DNA from: Oceanospirillaceae bacterium
GTDB taxonomy: Bacteria > Pseudomonadota > Gammaproteobacteria > Pseudomonadales > Balneatricaceae
Reading direction: 5' to 3'
Assembly: GCA_003523085.1 (NCBI GenBank)
Contig: DPHD01000057.1
Span: 1-64,000 of the forward strand
Length of the DNA: 64,000 nt
Positions within the stretch are counted from its first letter, which is position 1, and every line of letters starts with the position of its first letter. The position numbers were made by a program, and so were the translations under genes. Below are positions 27,088-35,679 of this stretch, in pieces. The notes beneath the pieces were generated by a model that was not told where the DNA came from, searched no databases, and saw only the letters and a program-made list of their open reading frames with translations.

Positions 27088-27215
27088 CGCACTAGCTTGA
27101 CCGTTATGTGTGAAGACCCAAACCGTAATTTGCGCAGTAACAGACATAATCTGTTTGATAACCCGCGCAGATGTAGACGGTTTATCAAATTAATTTAGTA
27201 GCAAAGAGTAAAGAT
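27088..27215 (+). promoter_or_regulatory. Long structured 5' leader of the cold-shock mRNA
   Basis: The leader can fold: CAGA-CATAA-TCTG (27141-27153), and TTTGATAACC (27154-27163) with GGTTTATCAAA (27179-27189). The AAAGAG ribosome site lies beyond the last stem. Long, temperature-sensitive leaders are established for cspA-type mRNAs; that this one senses temperature is an inference. Confidence 0.5.
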
Positions 27216-27422
27216 ATGAGCAAAGGTACAGTGAAGTGGTTTAACGCCGATAAAGGTTTCGGTTTCATCACTCCAGAAGACGGTGGTAAGGATTTATTCG
27301 TACACCATTCTGAAATCCGCAATGGCGGCGGTTACGCCACTTTGAACGACGGTCAAGCCGTAGAATTCGAAGTTGGCCAAGGCCAAAAAGGCCCTTGCGC
27401 CAACAATGTTGTTCCTTCTTAA
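27216..27422 (+). CDS. CspA-family cold-shock protein
   Basis: A 68-residue single OB-fold protein that binds single-stranded RNA and DNA and melts mRNA structure. RNP1 is K-G-F-G-F-I (residues 13-18) and RNP2 is D-L-F-V-H-H-S. The opening [10 protein letters not shown] is typical. One loop has an unusual Gly run (N-G-G-G-Y-A-T). A strong terminator follows at once, so the gene is transcribed alone. Which cold-shock paralog it is cannot be decided from sequence. Confidence 0.93.
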   Translation: MSKGTVKWFNADKGFGFITPEDGGKDLFVHHSEIRNGGGYATLNDGQAVEFEVGQGQKGPCANNVVPS

Positions 27423-27447
27423 TTCGTTAAGAAAATAACATTGAGAA

Positions 27448-27474
27448 AACGCCGCTTTTAGCGGCGTTTTTTTT
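27448..27474 (+). terminator. Intrinsic terminator after the cold-shock gene
   Basis: A perfect nine-base stem (AACGCCGCT with its complement), a TTT loop and a run of T, 26 bases after the stop codon. Confidence 0.85.
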
Positions 27475-27551
27475 CGCCTGTAGAAAAGTTGACCGGCCCA
27501 GCAGGTATAAGGTAAAACCTAGGTTCTTGATCGCATTTTGTGAGAGCTAAC

Positions 27552-28562
27552 ATGAGCCAGCCTACTGAACCCCAGTTTGATCGTAACCAAAACGCCTTTA
27601 TGGACGCCCTCTATTGGTATGGTGTGGCGACCTTATTTCGTGCGCCCCACAACCCCAACCCGAGTGATTGCGACATTGCTCTAGTAGGGGTGCCCCATAG
27701 TAGCGGTAATGGCACCACGGAACGAGACCAGCACCTTGGGCCCAGGGCCGTACGTAATGTGTCGGCTAACGGCCGCCGTGTGCATATGAATTTTGAGTTA
27801 GACCCTTGGCGAGCATGCCGTATTCATGACTTAGGAGATGTGCCGCTGACGCACATGAACGACAACGAAGTGTCGATCCAGCACATCACAGACTACTATG
27901 CCAAAATAGATGCAGCGGGGACAAGGCCCGTGTCTGTGGGCGGTGACCACTCTGTGACCGGCGGCATCTTACAGGCCTTAGGTGGCCCCCAATCGAAGCT
28001 CACCGGCGGACAGCCCGCATGTATCTTGCATTTTGACGCCCATACCGACTGCTTTAGCAATATGAAACATTTTTTAGGGGCAAAAAAATCGGCCGCCCAT
28101 TGGGCCTCGTATTTGGTGCAGCAAGGTAACGTGGACGCCCATCACAGTGTGCAGGTGGGTATTCGTGGTAACGCCCGTACTTTAGATTGGTTACAGCCGA
28201 GTTACGAACATGGCTACGACGTCATTACCATGGATCGCTATAATCAAATTGGTGCGCAACAAAGCATTGATATCATTCAGCAGCGTATTGGTAATCGTCC
28301 CGTATACATCACCTTTGATTTGGATTGTTTAGACCCTACCGTCGCCCCTGGGGTGTCTAATATCGAGGCTGGATGTCAGGGTTTTATGATGGACCAGGTG
28401 ATGCAGTTGTTACAAGCTACCCGCGGTATGAACATCATAGGTGGTGACGTGGTGTGTTTAATGCCGACCAAAGACAGCCCCAATAATATTACCTCTATGG
28501 TGGCTACTGCCATTATGTTTGAAATGATTAGCCTGATCGCCGACCGTCAACAGGCAAGCTAA
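27552..28562 (+). CDS. Ureohydrolase (arginase/agmatinase family), substrate uncertain
   Basis: A 336-residue member of the binuclear-metal ureohydrolases that split guanidino compounds to urea. The metal ligands are all present: G-G-D-H-S, H-F-D-A-H-T-D and F-D-L-D-C-L-D-P. Two substrate-site features are not normal. The agmatinase loop A-P-G-T-G-T-P is replaced by A-P-G-V-S-N-I-E-A-G. The guanidinium-binding Glu of D-V-V-E-V-x-P is Cys302 (D-V-V-C-L-M-P). The enzyme may therefore act on a different substrate. I chose the ATG at 27552 with GAGAG upstream; a GTG four codons earlier is possible. No polyamine or arginine genes are adjacent. Its stop overlaps that of holC by four bases on the other strand. 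Confidence 0.82.
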   Translation: MSQPTEPQFDRNQNAFMDALYWYGVATLFRAPHNPNPSDCDIALVGVPHSSGNGTTERDQHLGPRAVRNVSANGRRVHMNFELDPWRACRIHDLGDVPLTHMNDNEVSIQHITDYYAKIDAAGTRPVSVGGDHSVTGGILQALGGPQSKLTGGQPACILHFDAHTDCFSNMKHFLGAKKSAAHWASYLVQQGNVDAHHSVQVGIRGNARTLDWLQPSYEHGYDVITMDRYNQIGAQQSIDIIQQRIGNRPVYITFDLDCLDPTVAPGVSNIEAGCQGFMMDQVMQLLQATRGMNIIGGDVVCLMPTKDSPNNITSMVATAIMFEMISLIADRQQAS

Positions 28563-28984
28563 AGCTTGTGGTACTGCATACTGCGGCCTTGCTGCTGATA
28601 ACTGCGGTAGTGCTGACGGGTAGTTAAGACCATTTCTGGATCTTGGATCACCACTTCGATGATACGTTGAAACACCGTAGGAGCCAGTTGTTGGCTCAGG
28701 TTTAGGCAAATATCACGCTGCTTTGGGAATTGGTCTTCGGGGGTGTTTGGGTGGCCGAGAACCACCGGCGCTATGTTTGTATCGCCGGCGCACCCATGGG
28801 CAATAAATGAATCTGGTTTAAAGGCCCATATATATTCGTCAAGGTGGCTTGCTTCGGCGTCGTCTCGGCACTGAATGTATACCTGTTGGCCGCTGGCCAC
28901 GGCTTTTTCCAACAAGCGGCACAGCAGCGGATAGCGACTGGCCGGATCGTCGGACTTGAGCTGATAAAAATCGGCTCGCTGCAT
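28559..28984 (-). CDS. holC: DNA polymerase III chi subunit
   Basis: A 141-residue clamp-loader accessory protein that binds SSB and, with psi, joins the DnaX complex. It opens R-A-D-F-Y-Q-L and has L-L-E-K-A-V-A-S-G-Q-Q-V-Y-I-Q-C, D-E-Y-I-W-A-F and F-I-A-H-G, all matching HolC. The ATG at 28984 lies two bases after the pepA stop, with AGG inside the pepA end; a longer frame would begin inside pepA. The pepA-holC order is the usual one. The probable partner psi is the gene at 3404. Confidence 0.92.
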   Translation of the reverse strand: MQRADFYQLKSDDPASRYPLLCRLLEKAVASGQQVYIQCRDDAEASHLDEYIWAFKPDSFIAHGCAGDTNIAPVVLGHPNTPEDQFPKQRDICLNLSQQLAPTVFQRIIEVVIQDPEMVLTTRQHYRSYQQQGRSMQYHKL

Positions 28985-28986
28985 GT

Positions 28987-30465
28987 CTATGCCTGATTCA
29001 CAAGGTGCTGAACCAGTAACGGAACGCAACGGCCTGTGGCGCCTTTCTTGGCCCCAGAAGTCCAGGCAGTACCGGCTATATCAAGGTGCGCCCAAGTGTA
29101 GCTTTCGGTAAAGCGAGACAAGAAACAAGCCGCAGTAATAGTGCCTGCGGAACGACCACCGATGTTGCCTAGGTCGGCAAAGTTACTTTCTAACTGCTCT
29201 TGATACTCTTCACCCATAGGTAATTGCCAAGCCGCGTCGAAGGCTTGTTTGCCGGCCTTCATTAGGCTTGATGCAAAGGCGTCGTCGTTGCTTAATACCG
29301 CACTGGTATGATGGCCAAGGGCGATAATGGCGGCGCCGGTGAGGGTGGCGACGTCAACGACTGTGCTGGGGTTGAATCGTTCGGCATAGGTCAGGGCGTC
29401 ACATAATACTAAACGGCCTTCGGCGTCGGTGTTGAGTACTTCTACGGTTTTACCCGACATGGTGGTGTAGATGTCGCCCGGTTTAGAGGCGGTACTAGAA
29501 GGCATGTTTTCCGCACTGGCAACAATAGCCACTACGTTGGCTTTTAAGTCCATGTCGATAATGGCCTGTATGGCGCCAATAACACTGGCTGCGCCACACA
29601 TGTCATACTTCATCTCGTCCATGGCTGCGCCAGGCTTAATGCTGATGCCGCCAGAGTCAAAAGTAATGCCTTTGCCCACGAGTACGTGGGGTGCTTCGCC
29701 TTCTGTGCCACCTTGATAATTAACCACAATCAGTTTTGAAGGTTCGGCACTGCCTTTGCCTACGGACAACAACGAATGCATGCCTAAACTTTCCATCTCG
29801 GCTTCTTCTAATACTTGGGTCGTCACTTTGTTGGAACTAGCCGCCAGTTTATGGCCTTGCTCGGCAAGGTAGCTTGGTGTGCAGACGTTGCCAGGAAGGT
29901 TGCCTAAGTCGCGACATAGATCCATACCGTGGGCCGTGGCGGTGGATTGCTCAAGTTGCGCTTGGATGCTCGCATCGGCAACCAAGGCCATGCTAGGCAA
30001 GGCAGGCTGTGGCTTGGCATCAGATTTAAACTGGTCAAAGCGGTAACACGCTTGGACCAAAGCTTCTATGCTCAAGCGCACCTTACTGGCGGTGTCTAGG
30101 TCAGCACTGTCGGCATTGGTGAGCTGGTTCAGTACCCTGGTGCCAGGGTTGGTTTTAATTTGACTCCAAGCGGCTTGTGTCAGTTGGCCAAATTTACGAC
30201 CGTTAAGCTTGGCAGGGTCGCCAGAACCAATCACCAATATGCGATCTGGCCCTGCACCCGTATGCAAAAACAATTGACTGTTTTTGAACTTGCCGCTTAA
30301 GTCGCCGCTGCTTATCGCTTGGCTAATAGCGCCGTTTAGCAATTGGTCAGCGGCCTCTAAGCTAGCTGACAGGGCGGGTTCGTTACCTTCAATGGCGGCT
30401 AACGGTAAAATGAGGCTAGATGCGGTGTTAAAATCTAAGGCATCCTGTTGTAAAGAAAATTCCAT
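28987..30465 (-). CDS. pepA: Leucyl aminopeptidase (cytosol, M17)
   Basis: A 492-residue manganese/zinc aminopeptidase that removes N-terminal residues; in E. coli PepA is also a DNA-binding protein. The M17 signature N-T-D-A-E-G-R-L is present near residue 345. The metal-binding block V-G-K-G-I-T-F-D-S-G-G-I-S-I-K-P and D-M-C-G-A-A-S-V are intact. The ATG at 30465 has GGAG five bases before it. It is divergent from lptF, as in E. coli and Pseudomonas, and precedes holC in an operon. Confidence 0.95.
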   Translation of the reverse strand: MEFSLQQDALDFNTASSLILPLAAIEGNEPALSASLEAADQLLNGAISQAISSGDLSGKFKNSQLFLHTGAGPDRILVIGSGDPAKLNGRKFGQLTQAAWSQIKTNPGTRVLNQLTNADSADLDTASKVRLSIEALVQACYRFDQFKSDAKPQPALPSMALVADASIQAQLEQSTATAHGMDLCRDLGNLPGNVCTPSYLAEQGHKLAASSNKVTTQVLEEAEMESLGMHSLLSVGKGSAEPSKLIVVNYQGGTEGEAPHVLVGKGITFDSGGISIKPGAAMDEMKYDMCGAASVIGAIQAIIDMDLKANVVAIVASAENMPSSTASKPGDIYTTMSGKTVEVLNTDAEGRLVLCDALTYAERFNPSTVVDVATLTGAAIIALGHHTSAVLSNDDAFASSLMKAGKQAFDAAWQLPMGEEYQEQLESNFADLGNIGGRSAGTITAACFLSRFTESYTWAHLDIAGTAWTSGAKKGATGRCVPLLVQHLVNQA

Positions 30466-30597
30466 GTTGTCTCCAAGACAAGTGCGTGGTGGCGTGGTCG
30501 ATATTAAGGTTGCTTCGGAGTTTGAAGCAAAGGCAAAATTCTACGCCAAATTTAGCTTAGGCTCTAGTGGCGTATTGGCTTTAAATGGCATTAAATC

Positions 30598-30606
30598 TGA
30601 TACACT
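30598..30606 (+). promoter_or_regulatory. Extended -10 promoter for lptFG
   Basis: TGA then TACACT, about 43 bases before the lptF start. No good -35 box at normal spacing. Confidence 0.35.
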
Positions 30607-30648
30607 TAGGCCATTGTTGAGTCATACGTACCTAAAGAAGCCGTCACC

Positions 30649-31764
30649 TTGTCTATAATTACTCGTTATATCAACCGCGAAGTGCTAGTTAGTGCTTTGG
30701 CCGTGAGCATGGTGTTGCTGCTTATTATTTCTAGTAGTCGCTTTGCTTATTACCTCAGTAAAGCGGTGACCGGCGAGCTTGATGCCCAAGCGGTGGTGGA
30801 AATCATCATCAACCTGTTGCCCGCATATTTGAGCACCTTATTGCCACTGGGTGGTTTCTTGGCCGTGTTATTAACCTTGGGTCGGCTCAGTGTTGATCAC
30901 GAACTGACCGTGTTGTTTGCCAATGGGGTGAGCCAAGTGCAGCTGGTTAAAGTGGTGCTAGTGCCTTTGTCTGTTTTGGCTTTGTTAGTGGCTTTTTTAA
31001 GCCTTTGGTTAGCCCCAGAGACCTCCCGCAACGTAGAGCAGGTGTTGTACCAGCAATCCCACGAAGCCGAGTTTGATAGTGTTGTTGCTGGGCGTTTTCA
31101 AGGCAATATTGAGCGTCAGGTGATTTATGCAGAAGGCATGAGTGATGACCGCCAACAGTTACAAAATGTATTTGTGTTTAATCGCCCGTCGTCAGGCGCA
31201 GCGCCGGTGGTGATTAAATCTACATCGGCACGGCAGGTGTTCAATGAACAATTTCAAAGCCGTTACCTGTTGTTAAAAAATGGTTCTAGAACCGAGGGTG
31301 AGCCAGGGCAGTTAGATTACACCATCACCCACTTTGAAGAGTTAGCGGTACGACTCTATACCCAAGAGTTAGAAATTAACATTACCCGTGGTTTTACCTT
31401 GCCTACCAATGTGCTGATTGGTTCGCCCGTGGCGGATCATCGGGCGCAACTTTATTGGCGTATTTCGTTACCGCTAATGACCCTTATCGTCAGCTTTGTC
31501 GCCATTGCCTTAGGTCAAGTAAGCCCTCGTAAAGGCCGCTTTACACGCCTATTGCCGGCCATTTTAGTTTACCTTATGTATTTGTCGGCACTTACCAGTT
31601 TTCGAGATGACATGTCTAAAGGTTTGGCGGGAGCTGACATTAAAATTGTGGCATTGCATGCCGGTTTCTTGGTTATAGGTTTGTTATTGTTATTTGCAGG
31701 ACCATTTATAGGCTCTATTGTGGGCCGCTTGCGCCATCAGGGAAATCATCATGCGCCTAATTGA
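30649..31764 (+). CDS. lptF: LPS export ABC transporter permease LptF
   Basis: A 371-residue inner-membrane permease of the LptB2FG complex, which extracts lipopolysaccharide from the inner membrane. Three N-terminal helices (about 12-130), a periplasmic beta-jellyroll (about 130-265) and three C-terminal helices are visible. V-D-H-E-L-T-V-L-F-A-N-G is the conserved coupling region. The start is TTG (MSIITRYINREV); no ATG fits and the homologous N-terminus is complete. It overlaps lptG by 14 bases. LptB is not in the window. Confidence 0.92.
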   Translation: MSIITRYINREVLVSALAVSMVLLLIISSSRFAYYLSKAVTGELDAQAVVEIIINLLPAYLSTLLPLGGFLAVLLTLGRLSVDHELTVLFANGVSQVQLVKVVLVPLSVLALLVAFLSLWLAPETSRNVEQVLYQQSHEAEFDSVVAGRFQGNIERQVIYAEGMSDDRQQLQNVFVFNRPSSGAAPVVIKSTSARQVFNEQFQSRYLLLKNGSRTEGEPGQLDYTITHFEELAVRLYTQELEINITRGFTLPTNVLIGSPVADHRAQLYWRISLPLMTLIVSFVAIALGQVSPRKGRFTRLLPAILVYLMYLSALTSFRDDMSKGLAGADIKIVALHAGFLVIGLLLLFAGPFIGSIVGRLRHQGNHHAPN

Positions 31765-32797
31765 TTGGTATATTGCAAAACACATCTGGGCGGCAGTGGG
31801 GGTAGTGCTGTTGGTGATTCTTGGGCTCGATTTAATGACTGCACTTGGCAGTGAGTTAGATGCCCTCGATCAAGGCGCTAGTTTTAACCAGGTGCTGACC
31901 TATATTGCTTTAACCGTGCCTCGGCGGGTGTATGAGTTTATGCCATTAACGGTGTTGGTGGGCTGCTTGGTCGGTTTAGGTACGTTAGCCAATAATAGTG
32001 AGCTCACGGTGATGCGAGCCGCAGGCGTATCGCTGCGGCGTATTGTTTGGTCGGTCATGCAAGCGGTGGCAGTATTTGTGGTTTTTGCAGGCCTGATGGG
32101 TGAGTTTGTGGCCCCCAATAGCCAGCAAATGGCAGAAGCTCAGCAAGCCCAATATAAGGGAGTGGCGTCTAGCAAAGGTTTTTGGTTACGTGATAATGAA
32201 GATTATATCTTTGTGCGCTCGGTGCGAACGGATGGCACTTTAGCAGACGTTTCGCGTTACCGTTTTGAGCAACAAGACTGGCAGCAAACGTTGCTTGCAG
32301 AACAGGCAGTCTATACCCATGGCACTTGGGCTTTACATAATATTGAGGTGGTGGCGATTAAAGATCAACAGTTGCAGCAACTGACCCACCCGCAGGCACC
32401 GTGGGCAGTGGCTTTGGAACCTCATTTGTTATCGATCTTAAGTATGGATCCACAGCATTTGGCAATTACGGACCTTGTGGGTTATAGCCAGTACTTAAAT
32501 CAAAGTGGTTTAGAGGCTGCACCGTATGAGCTGGCTTTTTGGAAAAAAATACTCCAACCCATGGCTACATTGGCTCTGGTATTTGTGGCGATATCGTTTG
32601 TTTTTGGTTCTACGCGATCAGTGACTCTAGGTCAGCGAGTGTTGGTGGGGGTGATGGTGGGCTTGGCCTTTAACTATGCCCAAGAGGTGTTAGGTCCAGC
32701 CAGTAGTGTGTTTGGTTTTACCCCGTTGCTGGCCTATTTGCTGCCGATAATGGTATGTGTAGCCGGTGGTGCGTGGCTGCTACGCAGGGCCGGTTAG
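31751..32797 (+). CDS. lptG: LPS export ABC transporter permease LptG
   Basis: A 348-residue partner of LptF with the same layout: three helices, periplasmic domain, three helices. The N-terminus L-I-D-W-Y-I-A-K-H-I-W and the coupling segment N-S-E-L-T-V-M-R-A-A-G-V-S are typical. The ATG at 31751 lies inside the lptF 3' end, implying coupled translation. The stop is directly followed by the end of the convergent RDD gene, with no spacer and no terminator. Confidence 0.93.
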   Translation: MRLIDWYIAKHIWAAVGVVLLVILGLDLMTALGSELDALDQGASFNQVLTYIALTVPRRVYEFMPLTVLVGCLVGLGTLANNSELTVMRAAGVSLRRIVWSVMQAVAVFVVFAGLMGEFVAPNSQQMAEAQQAQYKGVASSKGFWLRDNEDYIFVRSVRTDGTLADVSRYRFEQQDWQQTLLAEQAVYTHGTWALHNIEVVAIKDQQLQQLTHPQAPWAVALEPHLLSILSMDPQHLAITDLVGYSQYLNQSGLEAAPYELAFWKKILQPMATLALVFVAISFVFGSTRSVTLGQRVLVGVMVGLAFNYAQEVLGPASSVFGFTPLLAYLLPIMVCVAGGAWLLRRAG

Positions 32798-33235
32798 TTA
32801 TGGTTGTTTTGGCAGTTGCACAATGCGGCTGTTGGACCAGCGGTCATGCCAGCTGAGATTGTTGGCGTCGATCAAAATCCACCAGTAACCTAAACCCAAA
32901 ACTAGCGCAGAAAATAGTGCACCCATAAAACGTAATAAAGACTGCTTGGCGTCAAGCGCCTGACCTTCGTCAGTCTCAACACGTAGGCGCCAAGCAATCA
33001 TGCCTAAAGTTTGCCCAGAACGGGTCCAAAACAGCGCAAAAAACAAAAAGGTGGCCAAAAAAATGCTGCTGCTAAATAGTGGCCCAGACACTGCTTCGCC
33101 ATCGTTAAAGGCAATAAACACATAACCAACCAGCATCCACACAGCGACGACTAATAAGGTGTCGTACATCATCGCCATTAGGCGTTTGACTAAGCTGGCG
33201 TTGGGCAGGTTATGGCTTTTAAAGCGTCGCTTCAT
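32798..33235 (-). CDS. RDD-family membrane protein
   Basis: A 145-residue protein with three hydrophobic helices (about 20-45, 52-72, 100-120) and the RDD features: L-V-K-R-L-M-A-M-M-Y-D near the start and G-Q-T-L-G-M-I-A-W-R-L-R-V-E after the second helix, then S-W-H-D-R-W-S-N. Function of the family is mostly unknown; some members are linked to ion exchange. The ATG at 33235 is next to the stop of the Sel1 gene (33237), so the two are probably one transcript. Confidence 0.8.
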   Translation of the reverse strand: MKRRFKSHNLPNASLVKRLMAMMYDTLLVVAVWMLVGYVFIAFNDGEAVSGPLFSSSIFLATFLFFALFWTRSGQTLGMIAWRLRVETDEGQALDAKQSLLRFMGALFSALVLGLGYWWILIDANNLSWHDRWSNSRIVQLPKQP

Positions 33236-33236
33236 G

Positions 33237-34040
33237 TTAGTTGGTCGCTGCGCTGGTATAACTGCTGGCGTAGTCTTGGTACAAGGCATCGCCTTGGCTT
33301 AAGTTGTCTCCTAGCTTGATGGTCAAACGTGTCACCATAGCGGCGGCTGTGGCGTGACCATTTTGTGCAGCCACCTTGAGCCATGCATAAGCCTGACGAT
33401 CGGAATCTAAGCCGGCTTGGCTAACTTTTGCAAAATGCATGGTGCCTAAAAAGAACATACTATCGATGTGACCGGCCTTGGCGTTGGCCAGATAGCCGGC
33501 TTCGGCTTGAACAAAGTCTTGCTCAGTACCCAAACCAAAGTTATGGGCCCGTGCCAAATTCATACGACCGTCCATGTGGCCTTGGTCGGCGGCTTTTTTA
33601 TACCAAGTGTATGCAGCTTGTGGGTTAATGCTGTGACCTTGGCCAAATTCGTACATGCGGCCCAAGCGGTTTTGTGCCTGGGCATTGCCAGCTTGCGCCA
33701 ATGGCTCTAGGGTGACTAGCTCGACCTTATACTCGCGGTTAAGGATGTCGCCTAAATTAGCCAATGCAGCCAAGTGACCCACCCGAGCACCCGCTTCAAA
33801 ATAGGTTTTAGCTAGGGCGATGTCGGTATTCACACCCACACCTTGTAAATACATTTCGCCGAGCAAATTGCTCGCATCCGCATTGCCAGCTTTGGCAAGT
33901 GGTTGTAACTCAGTGATGGCGGCAGTATAGTCGGCTGCGGCATAGTGTTTTTTGGCTTGCTTAAAGCTTGCTGCATGGGCTGGCAAAGTGCACATGGCAA
34001 CGATGGTTGCGCTGACGAGCAATCGAGAAAGTGGGTTCAT
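33237..34040 (-). CDS. Secreted Sel1-repeat protein
   Basis: A 267-residue protein. A signal peptide (residues 1-23, ending A-H-A-A) is followed by about six Sel1-type repeats of 36 residues (such as N-L-L-G-E-M-Y-L-Q-G-V-G-V and N-R-L-G-R-M-Y-E-F-G-Q-G-H). Sel1 repeats form helical scaffolds for protein contacts, so a periplasmic binding role is likely, but the partner is unknown. It is the first gene of a two-gene run with the RDD protein. Confidence 0.82.
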   Translation of the reverse strand: MNPLSRLLVSATIVAMCTLPAHAASFKQAKKHYAAADYTAAITELQPLAKAGNADASNLLGEMYLQGVGVNTDIALAKTYFEAGARVGHLAALANLGDILNREYKVELVTLEPLAQAGNAQAQNRLGRMYEFGQGHSINPQAAYTWYKKAADQGHMDGRMNLARAHNFGLGTEQDFVQAEAGYLANAKAGHIDSMFFLGTMHFAKVSQAGLDSDRQAYAWLKVAAQNGHATAAAMVTRLTIKLGDNLSQGDALYQDYASSYTSAATN

Positions 34041-34189
34041 GTGCTAAATCACTGGATTAAAAACGGACGCTCATAATAACATAAAGTGTAAAATAGTCGT
34101 ATGCTTTGCTCTGGTTTTCCCATAGATGATTTCTTTTATCGCTATAACTACCTATGATAATGCTACCTAGGAATGGAGCGAGAACAATA

Positions 34190-34765
34190 ATGCACTCACA
34201 GCAAGTAACGCGTTGCAGCTGGCCCACACAAGACGCTATATACGTCACCTACCATGATGAAGAGTGGGGCCGGCCAGTGCACGAAGATGTACGTCTGTTC
34301 GAACAGCTCGTGTTGGAGGGGGCACAGGCCGGATTATCGTGGATCACCATTTTAAAGCGGCGCCATCACTATAAGCGCGTGTTTTGTAACTACGACTTAG
34401 TCCGATTGTCGGCCTTTACGCCTGACGATATTGCCCACGCTTTGCAAGACAAAGGCATTATTCGCAACCGCCTCAAAGTACAAAGCGTAGTTAATAATGC
34501 TGCCAAGTTTATTGCCGTGCAGCAAGAGTTTGGCAGTTTCGATGCCTATATATGGGGTTTTGTAAATGGTCAGACCATCGTCAACGCATTTACCGAAGAC
34601 AATCAAATTCCGGCCCAAACTGAACTATCCGCCCACATTGCCAAAGATCTAAAAGCCCGTGGATTTAAATTTGTTGGCCCCATAGGCATCTATGCGTACA
34701 TGCAGTCCATAGGCATGGTCAACGATCATCTGGTGGGTTGTTTTTGCCACTCACAATGTAACTAG
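34190..34765 (+). CDS. tag: DNA-3-methyladenine glycosylase I
   Basis: A 191-residue base-excision repair enzyme that removes 3-methyladenine. The zinc ligands are visible: C in R-C-S-W-P, H in Y-H-D-E-E-W-G, and the C-terminal H and C in N-D-H-L-V-G-C-F-C-H. The block F-E-x-L-V-L-E-G-A-Q-A-G-L-S-W is the family signature. I chose the ATG at 34190, followed by H-S-Q-Q-V-T-R-C-S-W-P, over an ATG 12 codons upstream whose extra residues are unlike the family. The next gene starts 8 bases later. Confidence 0.93.
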   Translation: MHSQQVTRCSWPTQDAIYVTYHDEEWGRPVHEDVRLFEQLVLEGAQAGLSWITILKRRHHYKRVFCNYDLVRLSAFTPDDIAHALQDKGIIRNRLKVQSVVNNAAKFIAVQQEFGSFDAYIWGFVNGQTIVNAFTEDNQIPAQTELSAHIAKDLKARGFKFVGPIGIYAYMQSIGMVNDHLVGCFCHSQCN

Positions 34766-34773
34766 GAACACAT

Positions 34774-35667
34774 ATGAAAAAAATAATGCAGTGGCTTTTG
34801 GCTGTTGTTAGCACTGTTTTAGTGACCGCATTTTTGTGGGTGACCTATCAGCAAGCCAATGACTTGGTACACTATCCGTTGGAAACTCGCAGTCCACCCA
34901 AGCACTCACCGCATGACTTTGACCTGCAGGTGAGTGAGGTTGTGCGCATTAATCAGGACGGTCAACAATTACACGGCTACTTCTCGAGCACTCACAATGG
35001 TGCCTACGTCATGCTGCAACATGGCTTTAAGGCGGACCGCAGTTATATGCTGGAGGAAGCGAAAATATTGCAAGACGCAGGCTACGGCGTGTTGGTGAGC
35101 AGTGTGAGGGCCCATGACCTGAACGATGGTGATGAAATCAGTTTTGGTGTTCGAGAAATGGATGACCTACAGACCTGGTACAACTACCTGGTTGACGAAC
35201 AAGGTGCTGACGCTGATAAGGTTGGTGTGTTAGGAAATTCCATGGGCGCTGCCATGGTTATCGAATATGCGGCTCAAAACCAGGCGATTGCCGCGGTGGT
35301 GGCAGTGAGCCCATTTTCATCGTTACAGGATACCATTAACGTCTCGGTGGAATATTTTACCGGCTTGCCCGCATTCCCTTTTGCCCCCATGATTTCTTTA
35401 TGGGCAGAGACCATACTGGGCATGGATGTAGCACAAGCTGACGCGACCAAGGCCGCAGCTAAACTTTGTAATACGCCGTTGTTTATTATGCAGGGTGGCA
35501 AAGATATCGTGGTTTCTGTAGACAGTGGTCAGTGGATCTTTGATGCGGCTTGTGGCGAAAAAGAGCTATGGTACGAAGCGCAGCTTGGGCACACTAAGTT
35601 TGATACCAAAAAACCCGACGAATATGCCCGTCGGGTAGTGGCCTTTTTTGATAACGCGTTGCTTTAG
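34774..35667 (+). CDS. Membrane-anchored alpha/beta hydrolase
   Basis: A 297-residue serine hydrolase. Residues 5-24 are a signal anchor, so the catalytic domain is probably periplasmic. The nucleophile elbow is G-N-S-M-G-A, the acid is probably the Asp of G-G-K-D-I-V, and the His is in L-G-H-T-K-F. The oxyanion region is L-Q-H-G-F-K. It resembles YfhR/BEM46-type hydrolases of unknown substrate. AGGA lies six bases before the ATG, eight bases after tag; the pair may be co-transcribed. Confidence 0.82.
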   Translation: MKKIMQWLLAVVSTVLVTAFLWVTYQQANDLVHYPLETRSPPKHSPHDFDLQVSEVVRINQDGQQLHGYFSSTHNGAYVMLQHGFKADRSYMLEEAKILQDAGYGVLVSSVRAHDLNDGDEISFGVREMDDLQTWYNYLVDEQGADADKVGVLGNSMGAAMVIEYAAQNQAIAAVVAVSPFSSLQDTINVSVEYFTGLPAFPFAPMISLWAETILGMDVAQADATKAAAKLCNTPLFIMQGGKDIVVSVDSGQWIFDAACGEKELWYEAQLGHTKFDTKKPDEYARRVVAFFDNALL

Positions 35668-35679
35668 TAGGGTCGTTCG

